The notes under the pieces: generated by a model
Seen by the model: the letters and a program-made list of their open reading frames with translations, nothing else
Databases searched by the model: none
Told to the model about the DNA's origin: nothing
Source: Kondoa malvinella
Taxonomy: Eukaryota > Basidiomycota > Agaricostilbomycetes > Agaricostilbales > Kondoaceae
Assembly: GCA_039545315.1 (NCBI GenBank)
Contig: BCIM01000008.1
Location: 883,286 to 947,285, forward strand
Direction of reading: 5' to 3'
Length of the DNA: 64,000 nt
In this document: one piece after another, positions 12,401 to 20,748 of the stretch
Layout: each line of letters starts with the position of its first letter
Position numbering within the stretch: the stretch's first letter is position 1
Program-made: the position numbers and the translations under genes

Positions 12401-12683
12401 GAACCGAGGACGGCGATCGGAAAGAGAAAGAAGACAGACCACCCCGATGTATCAACCTTGGAGGTAAAGCGACTGTGAAGATGGGTAAGGGCGACAGAAT
12501 CATCATCAAGACGCCAGGCGGAGGAGGCTATGGATCAGCAGGCGGTGACAGGCATGCTAGAAGCGCTCGGGCACATCATGCTGGTCAAGCTCGGTGCGTG
12601 TATACTCAGCCGAGAAGTCCGCTCTGCTGACACTCAACAGCGGCACACATGCAGATCGTTTGGCAGAGCAGGAAGGCGCTTAG
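9464..12683 (+). CDS. Hydantoinase B / 5-oxoprolinase (HyuB domain only), 29 exons
   Basis: Exons: 9464-9529, 9586-9600, 9650-9655, 9709-9722, 9776-9815, 9869-9905, 9952-9966, 10019-10025, 10076-10142, 10189-10204, 10251-10289, 10337-10352, 10405-10481, 10539-10544, 10597-10720, 10774-10879, 10930-10959, 11009-11326, 11374-11487, 11539-11548, 11601-11653, 11705-11766, 11819-11825, 11876-11933, 11997-12005, 12055-12132, 12183-12272, 12320-12593, 12641-12683. They sum to 1797 nt, 598 residues plus stop, with no internal stop. The product follows the HyuB family end to end: [99 protein letters not shown] and the usual [14 protein letters not shown] end. HyuB works in ATP-dependent cleavage of 5-oxoproline, normally fused to or paired with HyuA. 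No HyuA is present. Intron 9816-9868 is GC-AG (GCAAGT). Confidence 0.92.
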
Positions 12684-12766
12684 CATTGATGTACCATAGC
12701 TGATCACGGTCGCTGCTACGGACGAAACCGCTCATGTAATTGTGTTTTCGGATCATCATCTCGCTG

Positions 12767-13585
12767 TCAAAGTAGCTTCAGGTGCCCAGTGATTTGATTG
12801 ATCAGACGAACAGGTGCTGGTCCTACACCGAGCACCGTTCTGCTGCCAGCTGCGATTTGTGTCCGACCTCTGAGCACAGCATAAGAAGCTGGTCTGACAG
12901 GGATAGTTGTAGACGTACGCATCTTGAATGCTTCGAGCGCATACCTACAAGCAGTCAGTATCTGTAAAAGGGCTTTGGGAGGAGAAAACTCACTCCTAGA
13001 CTTGTTGCCTGAGCCTCGAGCAAAAGCAGCTCATCTTCACTTTCTGCCTTGAGCGCAATCTTTGTCTGACCGTATCGTTCCCAGTGACGCAGTAGAGCAG
13101 GATTCGACTTGTTCAATGCTTTGTAGCAGGCCAGTGTTGCATGTCTAGAAAAAGGTCAGCGCAAACGAACATATGTGAGCAAGCGACAGACCCGCATTGC
13201 GCAGCTATCTTGCCCTTGGTCATGCCTAGATCTTGACGGACAACCAATATCTGCGAGCGTTCAGGCCATGCCATTTTCTGAAGCAGGCTACCACCTTACC
13301 AGCTTGCATTCTTCCATCATGCCTGGCTTTACGCTAGCCAGCTCATTGTCTAACGGCTCTTCCTCGTCGCTTTCTGCCTTTTCAGAGGCTGTATCGTCCT
13401 CTGCAGCTGCCTCTTCTGCCGTTTCCCCTCTCTATTTCAAAATATTTCGTGTCATCATTCACTTCGCGCGTACCATACTTCGGACGCACTGTGATGTCCA
13501 AGCTACTCCCCGTAGCATAGAAATAGCCAACCAGGCATCCGCAACACAGTCCAGCCAATACACCGGGCCATTGATTCGTCGACAT
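12767..13585 (-). CDS. PTH2: Peptidyl-tRNA hydrolase 2 (Pth2 family)
   Basis: Six minus-strand exons: 13585-13490, 13431-13300, 13250-13192, 13144-12994, 12944-12919, 12869-12767. An N-terminal membrane helix ([17 protein letters not shown]) is followed by an acidic linker and the PTH2 domain: [60 protein letters not shown] and the conserved end ITGHLKLL. Pth2 releases peptidyl-tRNAs that drop off the ribosome. The N-terminal helix suggests anchoring to the mitochondrial outer membrane, as in yeast and animal Pth2. The residue pattern of the catalytic region (Lys in TKGKIAAQ, Asp and Thr in QDAGRTQ) is intact. The last intron splits the alanine codon in QDAG. It ends only 83 bp from the convergent hydantoinase B gene. 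Confidence 0.95.
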
Positions 13586-13962
13586 TTGACTACCTTGTCT
13601 CGTCGTGATTTAACTTCCCATCCGCCTGCTGTCGTGAATTGAACTGCTCCCACAGCCTCCCAAGCTGTGCTGTACTGTACGCCTTCTGACCGTGCCTTGC
13701 CGTGCGATGCTTCCCTATTCCGGTACATCCATCCACGACACTATTCGCCTGCGCCTGGCATAATTATGCTTCGGCGCATACTCTTGACAATTTCGTCATT
13801 GGAGTTGCGAAGAGTACAAAGCTGAGATGTCTAACTCTCTTGGAACACATTTCAACAGCCTCATCTACATTTGGAATAAAGATATATAACTTCACCAATA
13901 AATAGCCCTGAAACAAAACCGCCTCAAACATGTTGTCCGCACATATGCACACCATGATCGCC
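13586..13962. promoter_or_regulatory. Intergenic region, promoter of PTH2
   Basis: This 377-bp gap lies between PTH2 (starts at 13585, minus) and the 3' end of the HMG gene (stop at 13963, minus). No gene is recognisable. It should contain the PTH2 promoter and the HMG gene's terminator. Confidence 0.45.
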
Positions 13963-15507
13963 CTAATAATCCAGAGTAAAGTCCTCAAATGGAACAGGCT
14001 GTACGACCCATTCTTGCATCTCTTGGTACAGTGCTGGTCCAGTAGGAGATCTTGACACATTGCTGCTCGGGTATTGCTGCGTGAAATGATAATCTACTTG
14101 CTGAGGCGAGCTGCCAGTGTACGGCTGCATGGGCAAATCATATGCTCGAGGCGCCATCTTGAAAGAATAGTCGCTCGCATCTGAAGGAGCTGAAGCTGGG
14201 TAATTGAGTGCGGGACCGAATGTGTGCAGATATTGCTGCCGAGATTCCGGTGAGGGCACTTGCAAGTGAAGGGCATTACCGGCAAAGACCGGAGAGTCGT
14301 AGGTGTCATCTTGCATATCAGACAGGGCAGAGTCGTGGTGAGTGTAAGGCGCAATGATGGGCGGGGAATGCTGCATATTGAAAGGATAGGCAGGCTCGAC
14401 ACATGAAGTCAAAGGCTGGTTGAACGGAGGCTGCCAAGTCTCTGCAAAGTGGGAAGGTCCATCTTCACTAAAGCTGGCGTTGGAATGTCAGGCGGCGACA
14501 GAGCAATTATTTCCGGTGAAGCTTGCGCAATGTTGATAGCGTTCGTGTTCCAGATTGCGTTGAACTGCTCTCTTACATTGTCGGCCGTGTTTTCACCCGG
14601 TACGCCTGCTACAGGCAAGCTTCGAGGGGTATCGGCGCTTGCAAGGGGTGAATATCGTTTTGAAGACATGGTAGTGGATGATTTAGCCCGGCGAAGACGC
14701 GACGACGAGCGTGATTTCTCCCTCGCCGAGAGCGGTATGAGCTCCGACTTGTCGTTCTTCTTCTGCGGCTTGAATTTGTAGCCTGCATCAGGCTGTTAGG
14801 CCAGTCGACAAACAAGGTTCGTACGACTAACCTGGATTTTGCGATTCATGTTCCTGCTTCCTCATCTTGGCCTGCAGCTCATATCTCTGCTTCACTTCCG
14901 GGCTCTCGTTCCTCCACCGCTCTGCAATCAATTTCGATAATTCCGCCTGTGGCGTCCGGATCTCCGCGTGCGCCTTGACTTCCAGGATCTTGTCCGAACG
15001 ATACAAGATCCATGCATTTGGAGGTCTGCTAATCTTTTTCAATGGTGCAGATGATGAAGAAGCTGAGCGATTGCGCGCGATGTCATTTTCGGCAACGGTA
15101 AGGGGAGACGGCAATGGCTCGCTTCCAGGCGTCAGAGGTTCCCAAGCAGGCGACGAGCCATTCGGGCTAGCTCTCGGTTGAGCGCCAAAGTAACCGATGT
15201 TCTCCCATGCAGGAGGATGGTAGTAGTCGGAGAGATGTCCAGAAGAAGGACCATTGGAACGTGGAGGTGCAAAGTCAAAGTACTCTGATGTGCCAGTATT
15301 CGGTGCTGATGCAGAAACTCTTCTTTTACCAATGTCGAAGCACGTTCTCTGAGGATGTGCAGTTTCGGGTCGCTCGTGTATAGGATTATCTAATACAAAG
15401 CAGTCAGCATATTGTGGAGATAATAAACACTGCAATCTACACATGGTATCCACTTCGCGACGTCGAGCGTCTCTGCTGGGAGACTGCGGATGCTTGGGCG
15501 ACTGCAT
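13963..15507 (-). CDS. HMG-box transcription factor (MATA_HMG type)
   Basis: Minus-strand exons: 15507-15441, 15389-14832, 14782 to about 14500, and about 14467-13963. The HMG box covers roughly residues 140-210 and carries KKISRPPNAWILYRSDKI and LIAERWRNESPEVKQRY, the signature of fungal MATA-type boxes (Prf1, Ste11, mating-type HMG factors). Flanks are Pro/Ser/Thr-rich and disordered; the C-terminus is Gln/Tyr/Pro-rich like an activation domain and ends FEDFTLDY. The frame must change near 14468-14499. A 32-nt GT-AG intron at 14499-14468 (containing CTGAC) gives a clean join, but it is very short; a frameshift is the alternative. The role is probably DNA binding in development, mating or nutrient response; the target is not predictable from sequence. 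Confidence 0.82.
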
Positions 15508-15784
15508 TTTGCTGTTTTCCGCTTAATCTTCCGTTGTCGCCGCTACTGGAAGGGAATTGCGTGGAACTGGAACCGTATGTTAGCCAGAGATCGACGACAT
15601 TTGGCGGGATCAAGCTACCCGGAACCCGGTTACTAGGCTCGCGGGGTTAGAGATAAGCCCCAAGAAGCGACTGCGGCAGTTTTGAGGCGAAGAGAGAGAG
15701 CTAGCTGTCAGGCAGACATCCCTAATCGACCATCGACCGCAATGGGCTACTAGCTAGAAGGCGTATCTCTCAGGCACTGAGAGG
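15508..15784. promoter_or_regulatory. Divergent promoter between HMG factor and METTL4-like gene
   Basis: The 277-bp space separates the HMG factor start (minus) from the proposed METTL4 start (plus). It is the only room for both promoters. No further motif could be assigned. Confidence 0.45.
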
Positions 15785-17570
15785 ATGAGACATGCGGTGA
15801 CTGATGTTTCTAAATCAATTTGTGTCGGGTACGGCAATTAATTTAGGCTCACAAATTGAACAAAAGAACACCACATTCTTGGCACGCGGTTCTCGAATCC
15901 GACTTGCTGCTTTACAGGGCCAGACCTTTTCCGTTGGACAAGCTGGGACACATAGAAGCGGAACCGAGTCCGCACGACTCATGGCACGCCGCTTTGCGAG
16001 CACGACAAGAGCTCACAGACAGCTCCTGTGCAAGATGATGATGTAGACAGGGCGAGAAAGAGCATAAGTCGTTGTCGGACGACCGATGGCAAAAGGCATT
16101 CAAGCAACAGCAATATGCCCTGATGGTGATGCAGCGCATCTGCTGGATGCACACGCAGCCTTGGTCGATGAATGGCCAGCCAGTATCGCGGTTCGCTTGC
16201 CAGAGACGCCACAACGACAATTTCAAGGCAAATCGCATAGAACGAAGACAAGTCAGGCATCACAGGCAGACATAGACGGCGAGGCGTATCACGAGGAGTT
16301 GCTTGGCTGGCTAGGAGCAGCCATCGAGGCTGTCAGAAGTGAATGGCTCTGCAAGAATAAGCTGTCAAACCGTTGGTGCACGAGAAAACTTGAAGGAAGG
16401 ATCTCTTCTGCTAAAGGCGCTGGTCACGATGCAGTGGATCTGCACGCCTGGTGCGCTGTCTGTCAAGATGTCGCAAAGCCCGACATGCCTGTCCAAGGTA
16501 GGCCTTCCTAAGACTGATGGACACATGACTGACAGTGCACAGGTTCCAAGAGCGACTTCTACATTACTTCGATACTAAATAGGCTAGTCTCGAACGATAG
16601 CCAGGATTACCAAGACATGCGACTCCATGCCGAAGAGCAGTTTGCAAATTCATCTTCTCGCTTTCTACTACCTCCCTGCTCCTCGTTTCTGCTTTCTGAG
16701 ATGCATCTATGGCACGAACACCTTTCTTGTATCTCTTCTCCTTGTCCGTTTGGTGCAGAGCTTACGACCCTTTCTAGCCCTTTCGTTTCAATCCCCTCCA
16801 CTTGACTTGGTCCTGCTCGTGTGTCTATCTCGATCTCTTTGTGCCTTCTGATCGGTCATATCTAAGGATCCACCGTGGCCTAACAAGAGCGCTCGCCGTT
16901 CCGAGTCTTATGAAGAGATTGACATTTACGATCTATTCAGCATCAACTTGCCTTCCATCTTATCTCGCACCAATCCCGCTACTCCCTGTCTGGTTGCAGT
17001 ATGGGTGACGAACCGGCCCAAATTCCGCCGCTTCGTGCAAAATCGGTTGTTTCCGGATTGGCAAATCGACCTGACAGCGGATGAATGGCTTTGGATGAAG
17101 ATTACGGACACGCCAGAGGGAGAGGAAGCTAGTGAAGGTGGATTGCCTGTGTTTGACCTGGACAACACCCATCGAAGAGCTTATGAAGGTATGTCGACCG
17201 TTGCAACTGTGAGCAAGGCTGAGCGATGTGCAAAGGTTTGATGGTTGGGCGATATGACCCGACGAGGTCAGCTCCAGCGACACAAGTGCCGAATCGCAAA
17301 GTCTTTCTGTCTGTACCGTTAGGACATTCTCGAAAGCCAGATGTACTACGTAAAGCTTTCTTGCCTAGCTGCAAACTTCGTTCTGACGAGTGACCAGAAC
17401 TATTACGGCCTTACCTGGCCAATCCAGATACGCCCAGCGTCTTGGAACTGTTTGCACGAATGACAAGACCCGGTCCGCAGAGTTTAACAGGTCAAAGAGG
17501 ACATTGGACTTCGGTAGGAAACGAAAGCATAAAGTTCAACCAAATCGGTCCATATCTTGTAGAGATCTAG
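15785..17570 (+). CDS. METTL4-type MT-A70 adenine N6-methyltransferase
   Basis: Exons: 15785-15796 (tentative), 15847-16027, 16069-16497, 16543-16728, 16778-16818, 16867-17188, 17236-17349, 17398-17570. The catalytic motif DPPW (16867-16878) follows LDLVLL in the preceding exon, giving the family's LLDPPW core. Downstream are the other METTL4 hallmarks: VWVTNRPKFRRFV, a Trp-Leu-Trp-x-Lys strand, PVFDLDNTHRRAYEGLMVGR, KVFLSVPLGHSRKPD, LELFARMTRPG and GNESIKFNQ. MT-A70 proteins transfer methyl from SAM to adenine N6; METTL4 members act on DNA 6mA or U2 snRNA. The N-terminal region is poorly conserved and the first two exons are the weakest part of the model; ATG 16086 is a fallback start. The 49-nt intron 16729-16777 restores the frame before DPPW. 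The stop overlaps the convergent ARL2 stop. Confidence 0.88.
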
Positions 17571-18506
17571 CATTGTATTGCATTTCGATGTACAAACTCG
17601 CGCAAGCCTGCCATCGGTCCTGTATCGACTACTGCTGACCATCCAACAGCTGCTCCGTAATACAGTCTATTCGATACTTCTTTCGTCACCCAGTCAAAAC
17701 CTTGTAATAGGTTATCGCCTGTTTTTGCAGAGCAGGGAAAGATCTTCCACGCGTGTGACTTGATTTGATCCAACTGCAAGGCCTTTATATAGCTTCAGCC
17801 AACGGAATTGAGCAGAAGGAGACACTTACCTGTCGTATCGCTTCAGGCGACGTAGCACCCTCTACATCTGACTTGTTGGCAAAGACGAGCAGACTAGCGC
17901 CCATCAGCCGCTGACACATGTATTCAGCCTGAGCGCCAGTGTTGTAGCTACAAGACTTACTTCTTCTCGCAGCAGGTCATGCAATTCCTTCCTGCAATCA
18001 TCCATCCTTCGCGCATCAACGGCGTCGACGACCCATACCAGAGCATCAGTGCGCTCAAAGTAGTTCTGCCAATAAGGCCGCAGCGTTGCTTGTCCGCCAA
18101 TGTCCCCTGAATTGCTCGTCAGACGTGCAGCATAAGAACAGCGCGGTCATACAGATGTTTAGCGTATAGCTATCCTGCGAATGATCTTAGCCTGGCCATA
18201 AGCATACGATAGCTCGACATTACCCTCTATGAATCAAAGATTTGATGTTGAAGCCCAACGTCGGCTAGGTAACACCACAGCATCAGCCTACTTTGATAGC
18301 GCACAAGCCAAGGACTTACGGCTATCTGGGAGATACCTTCACCATTGATACGGCGCAGAACAGTCGTCTTGCCTGCATTATCGAGCCCGCTAAGAAATTC
18401 GTCGTCAACATCCGCTGTAGAGCATTTCGGGACAACTCAACAGCATCAAGAACCTCATTTCCTTCTCTTTCATTCGATTCTTGCGGATTATCGTCAATAA
18501 TCCCAT
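17567..18506 (-). CDS. ARL2: ADP-ribosylation factor-like 2 small GTPase (ARL2)
   Basis: Seven minus-strand exons: 18506-18442, 18389-18320, 18264-18224, 18169-18153 (17 nt), 18106-17961, 17910-17830, 17773-17567; 208 residues. Start MGLLTIIRKNRMKEKEMRFL matches ARL2 closely. G motifs are present: P-loop GLDNAGKTT (G1), the conserved Thr in IAPTLGFNIKS (G2), WDIGGQ (G3), NKSD (G4) and CSAKTG (G5). Arl2 controls tubulin folding cofactor D and microtubule biogenesis (cin4/Alp41 in yeasts). The core ends at RLYYG; about 24 further residues follow that relatives lack, so either the protein has an extension or one last intron was missed. It diverges from SPT4 with only 32 bp between start codons and converges on METTL4 with overlapping stops. 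Confidence 0.94.
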
Positions 18507-18538
18507 TTTGTCGCTTTGGTGAACCGCGGTCAAAACGA
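18507..18538. promoter_or_regulatory. 32-bp gap between divergent start codons (ARL2/SPT4)
   Basis: Only 32 bp separate the ATG of ARL2 (minus) and the ATG of SPT4 (plus). Core promoter elements and transcription starts of each gene must therefore lie inside this gap or within the coding and intron sequence of the other gene. Confidence 0.7.
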
Positions 18539-19123
18539 ATGGCATCCGTAAAGTCGAAGCTTAGGGCTTGCTTGTGTGAGGGAGCTCTCGTCTGTATGGC
18601 TGCAGTTGCTCATATAAGCTGTATGTATACAGCCTGCTCGCTTGTACAATCTGCTGCAGCTTTCAAGAAACACGGTTGCGCGAATTGCGACTTTCTAGAT
18701 GTGAGTTGACTATACGACCTTCCGAAAAGCAATCGCTCATCCTGCTCTACGTAACAGATGAAGGGCAGCGGTGATCGTGTATTGGAATGCACGACTGGTA
18801 CATTCGATGGAGCAATAGCTATGGTTCAGCCGAATGATAGCTGGGTAGTAAGTCTGCCCTTTTGGATCTGACTTTGTCTGATTGGTTGCTCTATAGGCAA
18901 AGTTCCAGCGGATAGGTCTGCTAGATCTTTGTGCAGCCTTGTTCTAGGCTGATTTGTGACAGATCGCTTCGCGCCTGGGCTTTATGCAGCTCGCATGTCT
19001 GGAACATTGCCAGCTGAAGATCAAGAGATGCTGGAAGAAAAAGGCTACTTGATACGAGGAAGAGATGTGAGCGTGCTGACACCCGGCTCTTGTTTATTGA
19101 CTCATTTACATGTGCAGGATTGA
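18539..19123 (+). CDS. SPT4: Transcription elongation factor SPT4
   Basis: Exons 18539-18575, 18633-18700, 18758-18847, 18897-18915 (19 nt), 18963-19066, 19118-19123. The spliced protein has the four-Cys zinc site of Spt4 (LRACLSC and GCANCDFLD), the TTGTFDGAIAMVQPNDSWV segment that packs on Spt5 NGN, and the end KFQRIDRFAPGLYAARMSGTLP. Spt4 with Spt5 forms DSIF, the RNA polymerase processivity factor in the nucleus. Length (about 118 residues) fits the family. The last intron is optional: the frame also stays open through it to the same TGA at 19121, so the final residues may differ. Confidence 0.93.
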
Positions 19124-20663
19124 ATCTGTACATTTGGGGAACTTTGTACATTAGCGTCCGCTGTTGATATAACCTCGCATGTCTGTAGGTCTATCATCTG
19201 GCTGTATGTTGCTTGCTCATCGGCTCCGAATGACAGTGTACTCTTTGAATTCCAGCCTGTCTCGCTCGAGTATGATCTTCCGCCTCAAGCATCTGGCTCA
19301 GCTCATCCGTCTGGTCTTTCTGTGCCTCACACGTCCAGCACATTCTCAGCGGATGCAACCGACAGCAGCCTATCAGGAGCTACGAATGGACTATAAACGT
19401 GATACCTTTGTTCTCAATTCTCTTCTTTTCAGTACCAAGGTCACCTTGATGCCTGTTATCTCCACTGCGACCTTATTTGGACAGATGGCTAGACAATGCA
19501 CGTACCTCGCTTCGAAATTGCGATTGCAAATGCTTACAAGATGAGGCCGGTCTAGACTTTCTAAGAAGCTTGCTGGCAACGTTTGGACCGTCTTTGGCGT
19601 GCTAAATCAGCTACGTCCACCCTCAGTCTTTCCACTACGAGGACCACTTCACCCTAATCTCTTTGACAGAAAGTCGTCTGATCTTGAAAACCATGAATGC
19701 GCAGGACCTCGACGCCCAAGGTCTCGACAACCTGATGGCCGCGGAAAAGGTTGCCGACTATATGATACTCTGTAGACTTGGTAACGAGAGGATCAAGTGT
19801 CCTGGTGTAGGTTGTTCCGCCACTGGTGAGTACGAAAGTGACGTTGCAGTCTTGTCTGATATCGCGATGAGGCCTTCTGCGTCCGCCATATGCTGATCCA
19901 TTGGAAGAGCTGCAAATACCTGCCTTCCAATCGGTAGACGTGTATCGGCCGCTTCGTCTCCGCCTCCAACATCAGCTACTTCTAGCGCGCCTGTGCGGTC
20001 GGTCAATGAAGCATCAACGAGTCGTGCCGCACAGCGGGTTTCCAATACTTCTGCTGCCAACAGAAAGGTAGCCCAGAGACGCGTGGTAATTATCAGTGAC
20101 GAGGAGGATGAACCGGTCACAGGAGGATGGATCCAAATCGGTTGAGGAGGATGAAGAGCTTGAGCCAGGTATGATTCGCTGTGAACCTTCAACATGTCAC
20201 TGATAGACTGTCCACGCAGCTCATCAAACTGTAAGTCTGCCGACATTTGTGTTTGTCCTTATCTCAGACAAGCCTCATAGATCCGATCCTTCTTCAACTC
20301 CCGCACGAGAGGTCTGGGCGACAAAATCCATGTCGCCTTCGCTTCAGCCCACATCGCGCTCGAAGAATTGCAGCAGTTGCCGGACGAAGCAACGTTTGGG
20401 CAACTGATAATGGGAGCTGACTGTGCAGCGATCCCGCACATTCAGCGGCTCCTGGTGATGGCAGCTGTCAAGGAAAGGGATTTCCGTGGTATGTAACTTT
20501 AGGGATGCTCGAAAAGAAGCTGGCGGTGACAAATGCAGTAGAAGGAACTTTGAGAAGTATCAGTCTCTCGCTGCTCCATCAATTTGCTCCGGCTACATGC
20601 CACCTGGCTTCTCAGCCTTGCGCTTCCTGTGGACAGTACTTGGCCAGCATAAGGCCATGTTGA
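19124..20663 (+). CDS. Unresolved plus-strand gene(s), unknown function
   Basis: Coding-like segments sit in several frames and can be partly linked by plausible introns: a segment with DSVLFEFQPVSLEYDLPPQ (19235 on), an intron near 19312-19365, a segment with MDYKRDTFVLNSLLF and LMPVISTATLFGQMARQC (to about 19500), an intron to 19553, then KKLAGNVWTVFGVLNQLRPP and GPLHPNLFDRK. After a possible intron at 19720-19773 comes a Cys-containing stretch (NERIKCPGVGC), a Ser/Ala-rich disordered part with RVVIISDEEDEP (about 19930-20130), and a final domain (IHVAFASAHIALEELQQLP) ending in CASCGQYLASIRPC with stop at 20661-20663. I do not recognise the family. One frame step near 20115 is unexplained and the start is not found; it could be one gene or two. 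Confidence 0.4.
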
Positions 20664-20748
20664 CTAAAATAGCTTGTGCGCTGTTTTGACTTGATCGACG
20701 ACGACTCGTGTATATACCAAGCAGTGCACCTGCTGTTCCGCGGAAGCC

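Noticed and set aside
16719..16818. Frameshift just before the DPPW motif of METTL4
   Set aside because: A 49-nt GT-AG intron (16729-16777) explains the frame change with normal length and phase.
19758..20246. 162-codon minus-strand frame starting MSADLQFDELRG
   Set aside because: Lies opposite a plus-strand disordered region with a typical acidic SDEEDE block; no motif on the minus side, so probably chance.
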